The notes under the pieces are model-generated. The model did not search any database and was not told the DNA's origin. It was given only the letters and a program-made list of their open reading frames with translations. A program made the position numbers and the translations under genes. Below, piece after piece: positions 23,482 to 34,883 of a DNA stretch of 64,000 bases. How positions within the stretch are numbered: the first letter of the stretch is position 1; each line of letters starts with the position of its first letter. The stretch comes from Chlorokybus atmophyticus (lineage: Eukaryota; Streptophyta; Chlorokybophyceae; Chlorokybales; Chlorokybaceae): the NCBI GenBank assembly GCA_009103225.1, contig RHPI01003244.1, positions 1-64,000 of the forward strand. Direction: 5' to 3'.

Positions 23482-24024
23482 NNNNNNNNNNNNNNNNNNN
23501 NNNNNNNNNNNNNNNNNNNNNNNNNNNNNNNNNNNNNNNNNNNNNNNNNNNNNNNNNNNNNNNNNNNNNNNNNNNNNNNNNNNNNNNNNNNNNNNNNNNN
23601 NNNNNNNNNNNNNNNNNNNNNNNNNNNNNNNNNNNNNNNNNNNNNNNNNNNNNNNNNNNNNNNNNNNNNNNNNNNNNNNNNNNNNNNNNNNNNNNNNNNN
23701 NNNNNNNNNNNNNNNNNNNNNNNNNNNNNNNNNNNNNNNNNNNNNNNNNNNNNNNNNNNNNNNNNNNNNNNNNNNNNNNNNNNNNNNNNNNNNNNNNNNN
23801 NNNNNNNNNNNNNNNNNNNNNNNNNNNNNNNNNNNNNNNNNNNNNNNNNNNNNNNNNNNNNNNNNNNNNNNNNNNNNNNNNNNNNNNNNNNNNNNNNNNN
23901 NNNNNNNNNNNNNNNNNNNNNNNNNNNNNNNNNNNNNNNNNNNNNNNNNNNNNNNNNNNNNNNNNNNNNNNNNNNNNNNNNNNNNNNNNNNNNNNNNNNN
24001 NNNNNNNNNNNNNNNNNNNNNNNN
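23482..24024. other. Assembly gap (543 N)
   Basis: Run of N replacing the Gag start, leader, PBS and part of the first 5' LTR copy of chromovirus A. Any frame crossing it is not interpretable. Confidence 1.
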
Positions 24025-24874
24025 GTCTCATGTCGATATCAGTGTTATAGTTAAGTAACACTACATTAGGGCCTTAACACTAGGTTAACGGCCCTAATAA
24101 GGCTTAATAGGCTGTATAATCCCGTTGGGACCCTTATTTAATCCTAAATAAGGGCGGGGAACCTCTATGGAGGTAGCACACCGTTACATTCCCCCCCACT
24201 TAGAGGGTGTGCCCCTCCTCCCTTTAATCCCCTACCCCAACACCACCACCAGCCTCGCCGCCGCCGCCGCCACTGCCGGGGCAGTTGCCAGAGCAAAAGA
24301 TGCTCTGGCTATGGCGGCCGCTGCGTTAGCAGCGCCGCCATGCAGCTGATATCAACATGAGACTCATGTCTCATGTCAATATTAGTGTTATAGTTAAGTA
24401 ACATTACATTAGGGCCTTAACACTAGGTTAACGGCCCTAATAAGGCTTAATAGGCTGTATAATCCCGTTGGGACCCTTATTTAATCCTAAATAAGGGCGG
24501 GGAACCTCTATGGAGGTAGCACACCGTTACATTCCCCCCCACTTAGAGGGTGTGCCCCTCCTCCCTTTAATCCCCTACCCCAACACCACCACCAGCCTCG
24601 CCGCCGCCGCCGCCACTGCCGGGGCAGTTGCCAGAGCAAAAGATGCTCTGGCTATGGCGGCCGCTGCGTTAGCAGCGCCGCCATGCAGCTGATATCAACA
24701 TGAGACTCATGTCTCATGTCAATATTAGTGTTATAGTTAAGTAACATTACATTAGGGCCTTAACACTAGGTTAACGGCCTTAATAAGGCTTAATAGGCTG
24801 TATAATCCCGTTGGGACCCTTATTTAATCCTAAATAAGGGCGGGGAACCTCTATGGAGGTAGCACACCGTTACA
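24025..24874 (-). repeat. Tandem array of three 5' LTR copies joined by PPT fragments
   Basis: Copy a is 24025-24188 (cut by gap), copy b 24203-24531 and copy c 24546-24874. Identical 14-bp spacers (24189-24202, 24532-24545; TTCCCCCCCACTTA, the polypurine tract on minus) separate them. Copies b and c lack the terminal 10 bp of the LTR at the spacer junction, so the period is 343 bp. The array looks like LTR-PPT-LTR modules with the whole coding interior deleted, then expanded by unequal exchange. Confidence 0.9.
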
Positions 24875-24879
24875 CCGGG

Positions 24880-25113
24880 CATGTGATGATACAACGACAA
24901 TTTTCATTATTAGCGTAGCATCATCATGATAACTATGATAGCTCGACGGTTGGGGCGCCGAGCTATTATGCTACACTGCTCATGTAAGTAATGTAGCATC
25001 ATAGTTGATTGGGGCGCGGAGCTATGACGCTACACTGTTCATATGAACAGTGTAGCCTCATAGCTCCGCGCCCCAACCGATCCAAATATAGTAGTTTACT
25101 TGTATACCCATAC
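24880..25113. repeat. Flank of chromovirus A with a 68-bp near-perfect palindrome
   Basis: Arms 25009-25042 and 25043-25076 (TTGGGGCGCGGAGCTATGAC... and its complement) match at 33 of 34 positions with no loop. A diverged relative of the same arms lies just left (about 24938-25005). It could be a MITE remnant or a cruciform. The second copy is at about 31518-31585. Confidence 0.85.
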
Positions 25114-25618
25114 TTTAACAATTAGGGCCCGACCACTAGGCTATGGTAGTAAAAGACACTATCATGAGTGAGGTCTGTCACAATTTATCCCAATTCGAGA
25201 CATTCCTCCTCAATTTAACCCATGAGTTTCTCATAATCCAATGAGGCACTAGCCCACGTCACCGTGTTCGCGGCCATACCACGATCGGTCTGCCCGCGGC
25301 CTGTTGAATCGGCCCACGAACGGTCCTGACCGACCGAACGGCCATCCTCACCGCGCGACCTGCTATCGCAGCGCGACCGCTCACGCGGCCTTAGGTTGAA
25401 CTGGCTCGGCGCGCAGGTCGAAATCCCGCGCCCAGTGTAGGGCAAGCCGCCCCAAATGTTTTGTTTTTGCCTTGGATCTGCCTCAGTCCCCTATTGGAAT
25501 TGAACCTGAAACGTCAAGCTCCGATACCATTGTAACAATTGGGGCCCGATCACTAAGCTATGGTAATAAAAGACACTACCATGAGTGAGGTCTGTCACAA
25601 TTATCCCAATTCGTAACA
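25114..25618 (-). mobile_element. TRIM-1, copy 1: 505-bp miniature LTR retrotransposon
   Basis: LTRs 25114-25202 (89 bp) and 25531-25618 (88 bp), with TSD CATAC at 25109-25113 and 25619-25623. On minus the 5' LTR is the right one. It ends GTTACA, one base before the PBS TGGTATCGGAGC (25518-25529). A purine tract (GAGGAGGAA) precedes the 3' LTR. There is no gag/pol; the 76-codon Arg-rich minus frame 25215-25445 has no known motif. The LTRs differ at roughly ten sites. Confidence 0.9.
25496..25560 (-). promoter_or_regulatory. tRNA-like A and B boxes spanning the TRIM-1 LTR/leader
   Basis: On minus, the A-box-like TAGCTTAGTGATCGG (25560 down to 25546) lies in the LTR and the perfect B box GGTTCAATTCC (25506 down to 25496) lies in the leader. 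The B box starts exactly 25 nt past the LTR end, the same offset as in TRIM-2. Start-to-start spacing is 54. Confidence 0.6.
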
Positions 25619-27493
25619 CATACGCTCCGCAAGTAGTTCTCTTCTGCTTGCTATGTCTTCCTGCTCTTCACCCCACCCCCGTGCTGTGTTGCAGGGTCAT
25701 AGTTGGCGTAGTGTCAGCTACAACTCTACGTTGGCCCTCACTTAAAAATAAGCTTCCGACAAAATGTCTTTGGCATTTTGTCGCAAGCTTCTATTATGAG
25801 CCCCTACTCCCGAGCTGCATCTTTGCAAATCTTTATGACTGCTATATACAAGTTACTCTCGTAGTTAAACAAAATGTTAGTTGTTACCATCGTAATGCCA
25901 ATAGTACATGTCGTGACTATGGCAATATGATGACCCATCAGTAACAAAAATAACAAACTTGTGTCAGCAATAATTGCACTAAATGTATGTATCATTATAT
26001 TATATATGTACATTGTACTGCAAACATGGTATATTGATAGCATCATATCGTATATAATGCTTTGAATCTTGTTGTGTGTAGTGCATAATGCTATCATCGT
26101 TGTTTTCGGTACAAACCGCATCCTATGCCCTAATATGCCTATTAAGTACCGTATTTTCTCTTAATATGGTAAAGTGCATGTGTTGCAGGTGTTTATATCT
26201 GTAACACATGCGGTTATGTGACATCATGATGTTGATCCTGCAAAGCCTTAAGTTGAGGCTATGACCGCAAGTTGTGCCACCCTGGTAGCAAAAGTTGATG
26301 TTATAGCCTTAACATAAGTTAATGCATAGCCTAATGATTAAGGCGCCGTGTTATAATACTTTATCATAATATATTAATGATCTGACGACGACAAACATTT
26401 TGATCTTAGCCGAATTTATTGTCGTGTGCAACATTGGCCCACAAAGTCACATTATCAATATCGGTGCAATTAAGTACAATAAAACATGCTGCCACATTTG
26501 TGTCACACGTGGTCATAAGACATTGCCATCGAGCTGCACAAGCGCGGGCAAGGGCGATTATTGCCAAATACATAGCAGGCTGATATATATATTAATGATC
26601 AATTGATGCGTCGTGTTATCACCTGTCATAGCACATGCAAGCTTGATCGATATCATCTGCAATTTTATCGAATTTTATATTACGCGGTTATTTATTTCCA
26701 CATGTTCAACGCAATAAAGCTCATGATATTTCATCGTTACAGCTAACATTGGTTCAATAACACGTGTTAAAGTTAAGAAAGTGTTGTATTTTAGCAATAG
26801 TATGTCGTTGTCCATTGCCGAGTTTATTTTACATTTAAGTGCAATTGTGCATATATCATATATAAATTAAACATCACATACATATATATGTATATAGATA
26901 CATACAACTGAATAAGTATCGGTGAATGATTGGCTGCATGAATGTGCATGTTGAAGACAATATGAATGCACACATGTTCATAAACGCCGTTATTATAATA
27001 ATGTTAAATGCGCCTGTAATCCATGACAATCATCTTCATTTTATGTGATGCATATATCATTCAAGTTATGAATAACTACACACCTACCAGCCTGAATACC
27101 ACAGTACCACAGATTGTCTGTTGAATAAACGATTGTGTAAGGCCCTTTTACGAATCCCCCCCCCCCCTTACCCCTACCTTTCGATAGCAGTAACCATGCA
27201 ATCCATTGAAAATGCTTTAACATGCATGACTTTGCGGGGTTTTGGCGAAACAAAACATAGATGTTTTTCCGAAGCTCGTCACAAACAATCAGAAGCACTA
27301 CGGTATGCTCTTAAAACTAAGCAGCATTTGGTAGAACTTTGCTCGATTAAAGCCTAGGGAAACCCCATCCACATCATGATTCGTAGCATAAGATGTCGCA
27401 GGATGGACAGCATGCTCTTAAAGAGGGTGGTGGCCTTTTCGCTACACGTCGCTCTTGCCCAAATTTTCTCACATTTTGTGTTAATACGTGTGA
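25619..27493. other. AT-rich spacer between TRIM-1 and the transposon, copy 1
   Basis: No gene recognised. A short hairpin GACAAAATG/CATTTTGTC lies near 25757-25783. Short frames have no motif. The C-run near 27160 differs in length between the two copies. Its duplicate is 32128-34001. Confidence 0.5.
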
Positions 27494-27495
27494 TA

Positions 27496-30400
27496 GGGTA
27501 AAGGCTCCTTATTTGGCCATTCGCCCTAATTTGGCCAATACGTGGTTTTTGGCGGCTAGCTGGCCAACCCCTTACCCAATCGCGGTCAACTTTAAACTAA
27601 GATAGAACTACTGGTAATACACCTGCAAACCAAGTTTCGCGTCAAACGGCCAAGTGTGGCGCGAGATTTAAATTTTCAAAAGACTGTTTCAGTTAGGGTG
27701 ATGCTTCCCACCTCCAACCCCCAACTTTACGTTTTAATAACTTTTGCAAGTATATTGCAAATATAGTGGGGTTTGTTCCCACGTGTTTCTAATGGTGTGT
27801 AGAGCTTATATATCAGCTCTCATGCCATTTGGGTTTGAAACGCAAATATTACATGTTGGTCTTGAGAGGGGTAATGCGTAAGTTTTTTTGCACATATGTT
27901 GAGTGATGAATAGCATGGCAAACGGGGAGGGGGGGGTGGCATTCAAGGGGCAAGTGAGTTTGCAAGCATTGTAGTTGATGGGCAAGTGTTGCAGTTGGTG
28001 CTGGTGCTAGTATGCAAGTGGTGGAGGGGTAGGTGAGGTAGGGGGGAGGTGACATGCACGGTGTGCTAGTGTAAGACACACTGCAAGTGTTGCATTGTGA
28101 GGCAGGCTGCAAGTGTTGCATTGCAAGTGTTATAGCTAAGTGTTACAGCTAAGTACAAGTCTTCTATGAGTGGCTACCTATGGTGGCTGCTGGTAGCAGG
28201 GTAGGTGGCTTTGGGTTTTGCACCAACTTTGTCATCCTTGCGGACTTGCCGCTTAGACCACTCTGTGACATCATGGCAGTCCTACTGACATCACCCTATG
28301 CAGGGCAAACGTGTAAGAGCAAAGACACCTGCACGCTCAGCCCGACGCAAAGGCTACAAATGGTGAAGTGCTAGCATGGAGGACATCCAGCGTGCAGTGC
28401 AGGCGATAGCTCAAGGCTGCATGACCCTCACCGATGCTGTTCCAGAACTTGGCATCCCGAGGACAACCCTGCGCAGATATTGCTCCAACCCTGCTGCGTT
28501 GGATACTTACAGGTGAGAACTGAATGCAAGTTGCTGATGTGCACATGCAATGTGTGCAAGACACTGAGTGCAAGTTGCTGATGTGCACATGCAAGTTGTG
28601 CAAGTAACTGACTGCAAGTTGCTGATGTCCAAATGCAATGTGTGTGCTGCAGGAATGCTGGCGCTGCACTCTGTGCACTGCACTCTGTTTACTGTTGAAG
28701 AAGAGACTGACCTGAAACAGGTCGTGATAGCTCGCAACAAGTGTGGGCGTGGTGTAACATGGACTCAAGTTTGTATAGAGGCGGGGAAGAGACTTGTTGG
28801 AGATGAACGTGCAAGCTTGTGTGTGAGGGGCATACCTGGCAAGAAGTGGTGGTACGCTTTTAAAAAGAGATACAACCTTAGCTCTTGCAAAGCTGAAGCT
28901 CTTGACAAGTCCCGGAGGGTGTCCTTGAAGAGAGACGTTGTCTACCATTACTTTGACTTGCTGGAGAAGACAGTTGCAGAGTTGGGAGTGGGACCAGAGC
29001 GCATCATTTCCGCTGATGAAGTGGGAGTTGAACCCAACACCGCAGTCCAAAACCAAAGGGTCATCTGTGAAAGGCAAGTATTGGCTGATGCATGTTGTGT
29101 CATGCAAATGAGTAGCTGCAAATGAGTAGCATGCTCACATGTTGCGTGGCTTGCAGTGGTGCCAAATGGGCTCAGGCAGCAACCACAGGCAGCAGAGAAC
29201 ATGTCACCCTCATGGCTGCAGTCACTGGTGCTGGCTATGCCTTCCCCCCTCTCGTTATCATGAAAGGCAAACGAGTAACCAAAGATTACCGCAAGTTCGA
29301 TGTGGCCCAAGCTGTGTATGCTGCACAAGAGAACGCGTGGATGACAACTGAGCTGTTCAAGTTGTGGATTTGCAAGCTGGTTGAATGGATGCCTGGCGGT
29401 GTGTCCCCTGCAAACCCTGCGCTGCTTGTTGTGGACGGCCATGTTAGTCGTTACAACAGCGAGATGGTCAAGTATGCCATGCAGCGTGGGCTACACATCC
29501 TCGTCCTCCCCCCTCACACAACACACCGCCTGCAAGTCCTTGACGTCAGTTGCTTTCACCCCTTCAAGGAGGTCTACCGCAGGAAGTACAGAGAGCGCCA
29601 AGAAAAGAGATACAACCATGACCTTGGGAGGGAACAGTTTTTGGAATTGCTTGTACAACCATGGCGTGAAGGATTGTCCCCCAGCAACATCATCAGTGGC
29701 TTCAGAGCGTGTGGACTTTGGCCTCTCAACAAGCATGTGCTCGACAAGTACTTCCCTGCAGAAGACACTCACATCCCCCCCGCCATGCACAATCTCCTCA
29801 ATGCCATTGACCTGGAAGCAGCTGCACAGTCAGAGGAGGGCCACACAGCAGCTGGAGCAGAGCATGCCCCAACATCAACAGCACAAGAGCAAGCTGGAAC
29901 TGCACAGAAGAAGGGCAAGAAGAGGCTGCGCGGCATCTACTGCGCCCATATGTTGACAAGCCCAGAGCTGGCAGCTGCTCTGGAGAAGGAGAGACTGGAA
30001 GCGGAAGCAAAGGAACAGCAAGCAGTCGCACGCAAAGAGGCAGCAAAGCAGAAGAAGCAAGATGCAGCAGCAGCTGCCATTGAGAAGGCAGCTGCTGCTG
30101 AACTCAAGCGCAAAGCTGCTGCGCTCAAGCGCATGCAAAAGGCAAACCATGCACAACAGAAGCAAGCGGACAAGTTGACAAAAGAGAGGGAGAAGCAAGA
30201 GGCGCAGCAGGCAGCTGATGCGGAGGCTCACCTTGTGTCGCAGCAGAGGGACAAGACAGGGAAGGAAGCGGAAGCCCTGCTGTTGCGCTATGTCTGGGAC
30301 CCAATGGAGTGCCACAATCAGCTTGGGGAACCACTCTGGGACTGGGCAAAAAACTTCTCCACAAGGATGGTATCGCCAACGCTGTATGTACGTGAGCAAG

Positions 30401-30607
30401 CCAGGGCTGCAGGCGCAAGCTGGAGGGCAAAGAAGGCTAGACGACAGGCAGAGATTCGTAGATGCCTGCAAGCAAACAGCTAGTTAGGCCTAGTACACAC
30501 GCATGTGCATAGGCAGAACCTTGTACATAAAACAACAACTTGCAACAATGCAACCATGCTATCAAAACGCACGCTGTGACATACTGTGACATACTCACAC
30601 GCAAGCA

Positions 30608-30645
<38 letters not shown>
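27496..30645 (+). mobile_element. Pogo-like DNA transposon, copy 1, right end missing
   Basis: Left TIR GGGTAAAGGCTCC at 27496 is preceded by TA (27494-27495). The element is identical in layout to 34004-37660 but ends at the (CA)n tract/N, so the right TIR is absent. The transposase reading frame is broken by a 13-bp insertion near 28670. Confidence 0.85.
28376..30483 (+). pseudogene. Pogo-like transposase, frameshifted copy
   Basis: Exon 1 is 28376-28512, followed by a GT-AG intron. Exon 2 begins at about 28653 but carries 13 extra bases (GCACTCTGTGCACTGCACTC region), leading to TGA soon after. Downstream sequence still encodes the same HTH tail, DDE core and coiled-coil tail as the second copy, through 30483. 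A few residues differ from copy 2 in the tail (ELAAALEKE versus ELATALEKE). If the duplication is a haplotype artefact, this is the broken allele. Confidence 0.8.
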
Positions 30646-30646
30646 N

Positions 30647-31383
30647 GCCGCCTGCCGCCGCCCCTCCCACAGGCCCCTTGCCGCCCGTGCTCCGATACCA
30701 ATGTCAGGAGAGAGGGTGTGCCCCTCCTCCCTTTAATCCCCTACCCCAACACCACCACCAGCCTCGCCGCCGCCGCCGCCACTGCCGGGGCAGTTGCCAG
30801 AGCAAAAGATGCTCTGGCTATGGCGGCCGCTGCGTTAGCAGCGCCGCCATGCAGCTGATATCAACATGAGACTCATGTCTCATGTCGATATTAGTGTTAT
30901 AGTTAAGTAACATTACATTAGGGCCTTAACACTAGGTTAACGGCCCTAATAAGGCTTAATAGGCTGTATAATCCCGTTGGGACCCTTATTTAATCCTAAA
31001 TAAGGGCGGGGAACCTCTATGGAGGTAGCACACCGTTACATTCCCCCCCACTTAGAGGGTGTGCCCCTCCTCCCTTTAATCCCCTACCCCAACACCACCA
31101 CCAGCCTCGCCGCCGCCGCCGCCACTGCCGGGGCAGTTGCCAGAGCAAAAGATGCTCTGGCTATGGCGGCCGCTGCGTTAGCAGCGCCGCCATGCAGCTG
31201 ATATCAACATGAGACTCATGTCTCATGTCAATATTAGTGTTATAGTTAAGTAACATTACATTAGGGCCTTAACACTAGGTTAACGGCCTTAATAAGGCTT
31301 AATAGGCTGTATAATCCCGTTGGGACCCTTATTTAATCCTAAATAAGGGCGGGGAACCTCTATGGAGGTAGCACACCGTTACA
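30647..31383 (-). repeat. Second assembly copy of chromovirus A leader, PBS and two 5' LTRs
   Basis: After the N at 30646 come 42 bp of leader, the PBS complement GCTCCGATACCA (30689-30700), a full LTR (30702-31040), the 14-bp PPT spacer (31041-31054), an LTR lacking 10 bp (31055-31383), and CCGGG (31384-31388). The flank is the same as right of 24874, but only two LTRs are present instead of three. Confidence 0.9.
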
Positions 31384-31622
31384 CCGGGCATGTGATGATA
31401 CAACGACAATTTTCATTATTAGCGTAGCATCATCATGATAACTATGATAGCTCGACGGTTGGGGCGCCGAGCTATTATGCTACACTGCTCATGTAAGTAA
31501 TGTAGCATCATAGTTGATTGGGGCGCGGAGCTATGACGCTACACTGTTCATATGAACAGTGTAGCCTCATAGCTCCGCGCCCCAACCGATCCAAATATAG
31601 TAGTTTACTTGTATACCCATAC

Positions 31623-32127
31623 TTTAACAATTAGGGCCCGACCACTAGGCTATGGTAGTAAAAGACACTATCATGAGTGAGGTCTGTCACAATTTATCCC
31701 AATTCGAGACATTCCTCCTCAATTTAACCCATGAGTTTCTCATAATCCAATGAGGCACTAGCCCACGTCACCGTGTTCGCGGCCATACCACGATCGGTCT
31801 GCCCGCGGCCTGTTGAATCGGCCCACGAACGGTCCTGACCGACCGAACGGCCATCCTCACCGCGCGACCTGCTATCGCAGCGCGACCGCTCACGCGGCCT
31901 TAGGTTGAACTGGCTCGGCGCGCAGGTCGAAATCCCGCGCCCAGTGTAGGGCAAGCCGCCCCAAATGTTTTGTTTTTGCCTTGGATCTGCCTCAGTCCCC
32001 TATTGGAATTGAACCTGAAACGTCAAGCTCCGATACCATTGTAACAATTGGGGCCCGATCACTAAGCTATGGTAATAAAAGACACTACCATGAGTGAGGT
32101 CTGTCACAATTATCCCAATTCGTAACA
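31623..32127 (-). mobile_element. TRIM-1, copy 2 (in the duplicated segment)
   Basis: Same element and same CATAC target duplication as at 25114-25618, shifted by 6509. It is not an independent insertion. Confidence 0.9.
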
Positions 32128-34883
32128 CATACGCTCCGCAAGTAGTTCTCTTCTGCTTGCTATGTCTTCCTGCTCTTCACCCCACCCCCGTGCTGTGTTG
32201 CAGGGTCATAGTTGGCGTAGTGTCAGCTACAACTCTACGTTGGCCCTCACTTAAAAATAAGCTTCCGACAAAATGTCTTTGGCATTTTGTCGCAAGCTTC
32301 TATTATGAGCCCCTACTCCCGAGCTGCATCTTTGCAAATCTTTATGACTGCTATATACAAGTTACTCTCGTAGTTAAACAAAATGTTAGTTGTTACCATC
32401 GTAATGCCAATAGTACATGTCGTGACTATGGCAATATGATGACCCATCAGTAACAAAAATAACAAACTTGTGTCAGCAATAATTGCACTAAATGTATGTA
32501 TCATTATATTATATATGTACATTGTACTGCAAACATGGTATATTGATAGCATCATATCGTATATAATGCTTTGAATCTTGTTGTGTGTAGTGCATAATGC
32601 TATCATCGTTGTTTTCGGTACAAACCGCATCCTATGCCCTAATATGCCTATTAAGTACCGTATTTTCTCTTAATATGGTAAAGTGCATGTGTTGCAGGTG
32701 TTTATATCTGTAACACATGCGGTTATGTGACATCATGATGTTGATCCTGCAAAGCCTTAAGTTGAGGCTATGACCGCAAGTTGTGCCACCCTGGTAGCAA
32801 AAGTTGATGTTATAGCCTTAACATAAGTTAATGCATAGCCTAATGATTAAGGCGCCGTGTTATAATACTTTATCATAATATATTAATGATCTGACGACGA
32901 CAAACATTTTGATCTTAGCCGAATTTATTGTCGTGTGCAACATTGGCCCACAAAGTCACATTATCAATATCGGTGCAATTAAGTACAATAAAACATGCTG
33001 CCACATTTGTGTCACACGTGGTCATAAGACATTGCCATCGAGCTGCACAAGCGCGGGCAAGGGCGATTATTGCCAAATACATAGCAGGCTGATATATATA
33101 TTAATGATCAATTGATGCGTCGTGTTATCACCTGTCATAGCACATGCAAGCTTGATCGATATCATCTGCAATTTTATCGAATTTTATATTACGCGGTTAT
33201 TTATTTCCACATGTTCAACGCAATAAAGCTCATGATATTTCATCGTTACAGCTAACATTGGTTCAATAACACGTGTTAAAGTTAAGAAAGTGTTGTATTT
33301 TAGCAATAGTATGTCGTTGTCCATTGCCGAGTTTATTTTACATTTAAGTGCAATTGTGCATATATCATATATAAATTAAACATCACATACATATATATGT
33401 ATATAGATACATACAACTGAATAAGTATCGGTGAATGATTGGCTGCATGAATGTGCATGTTGAAGACAATATGAATGCACACATGTTCATAAACGCCGTT
33501 ATTATAATAATGTTAAATGCGCCTGTAATCCATGACAATCATCTTCATTTTATGTGATGCATATATCATTCAAGTTATGAATAACTACACACCTACCAGC
33601 CTGAATACCACAGTACCACAGATTGTCTGTTGAATAAACGATTGTGTAAGGCCCTTTTACGAATCCCCCCCCCCCTTACCCCTACCTTTCGATAGCAGTA
33701 ACCATGCAATCCATTGAAAATGCTTTAACATGCATGACTTTGCGGGGTTTTGGCGAAACAAAACATAGATGTTTTTCCGAAGCTCGTCACAAACAATCAG
33801 AAGCACTACGGTATGCTCTTAAAACTAAGCAGCATTTGGTAGAACTTTGCTCGATTAAAGCCTAGGGAAACCCCATCCACATCATGATTCGTAGCATAAG
33901 ATGTCGCAGGATGGACAGCATGCTCTTAAAGAGGGTGGTGGCCTTTTCGCTACACGTCGCTCTTGCCCAAATTTTCTCACATTTTGTGTTAATACGTGTG
34001 ATAGGGTAAAGGCTCCTTATTTGGCCATTCGCCCTAATTTGGCCAATACGTGGTTTTTGGCGGCTAGCTGGCCAACCCCTTACCCAATCGCGGTCAACTT
34101 TAAACTAAGATAGAACTACTGGTAATACACCTGCAAACCAAGTTTCGCGTCAAACGGCCAAGTGTGGCGCGAGATTTAAATTTTCAAAAGACTGTTTCAG
34201 TTAGGGTGATGCTTCCCACCTCCAACCCCCAACTTTACGTTTTAATAACTTTTGCAAGTATATTGCAAATATAGTGGGGTTTGTTCCCACGTGTTTCTAA
34301 TGGTGTGTAGAGCTTATATATCAGCTCTCATGCCATTTGGGTTTGAAACGCAAATATTACATGTTGGTCTTGAGAGGGGTAATGCGTAAGTTTTTTTGCA
34401 CATATGTTGAGTGATGAATAGCATGGCAAACGGGGAGGGGGGGGTGGCATTCAAGGGGCAAGTGAGTTTGCAAGCATTGTAGTTGATGGGCAAGTGTTGC
34501 AGTTGGTGCTGGTGCTAGTATGCAAGTGGTGGAGGGGTAGGTGAGGTAGGGGGGAGGTGACATGCACGGTGTGCTAGTGTAAGACACACTGCAAGTGTTG
34601 CATTGTGAGGCAGGCTGCAAGTGTTGCATTGCAAGTGTTATAGCTAAGTGTTACAGCTAAGTACAAGTCTTCTATGAGTGGCTACCTATGGTGGCTGCTG
34701 GTAGCAGGGTAGGTGGCTTTGGGTTTTGCACCAACTTTGTCATCCTTGCGGACTTGCCGCTTAGACCACTCTGTGACATCATGGCAGTCCTACTGACATC
34801 ACCCTATGCAGGGCAAACGTGTAAGAGCAAAGACACCTGCACGCTCAGCCCGACGCAAAGGCTACAAATGGTGAAGTGCTAGC

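Larger units (their letters stand above)
17793..24874 (-). mobile_element. Chromovirus A: near-intact Ty3/gypsy element, TSD CCGGG
   Basis: The 3' LTR is 17793-18131 (339 bp, TGTCAGG...GTTACA on plus). The purine tract is just inside at 18132-18145. Pol and Gag follow on minus, then an N gap, then a tandem array of 5' LTR copies ending at 24874. CCGGG occurs immediately outside both ends (17788-17792, 24875-24879), which fixes the insertion. The PBS side is hidden by the gap, but the second assembly copy shows TGGTATCGGAGC (on minus) abutting the LTR at 30689-30700. LTR copies differ by only a few bases, so the insertion is young. Pol is uninterrupted, making this the best candidate autonomous element here. 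Confidence 0.93.
24203..30645. repeat. Large duplication, copy 1 (about 6.44 kb)
   Basis: Matches 30712-37140 almost base for base (offset 6509, then 6508, then 6495 after small indels). It contains LTR copies b and c, the CCGGG target flank, TRIM-1, about 1.9 kb of unique spacer, and the 5' part of the DNA transposon. It stops in a (CA)n tract at a single N (30646), after which the sequence jumps to the leader of chromovirus A. Confidence 0.95.

Noticed and set aside
23391-24061. ORFs reading through the 543-N gap
   Set aside because: Mostly undefined residues; only the Gag part (to 23481) has evidence.
29375-30471. Long Leu/Ser/Cys-rich ORFs antisense to both transposase copies (also 35443-36966)
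   Set aside because: Antisense shadows of the Ala/Lys-rich transposase tail.
24025-31383. CRISPR-like array from the regularly spaced 343-bp repeats
   Set aside because: The repeats are LTRs with invariant 14-bp PPT spacers in a eukaryotic genome.
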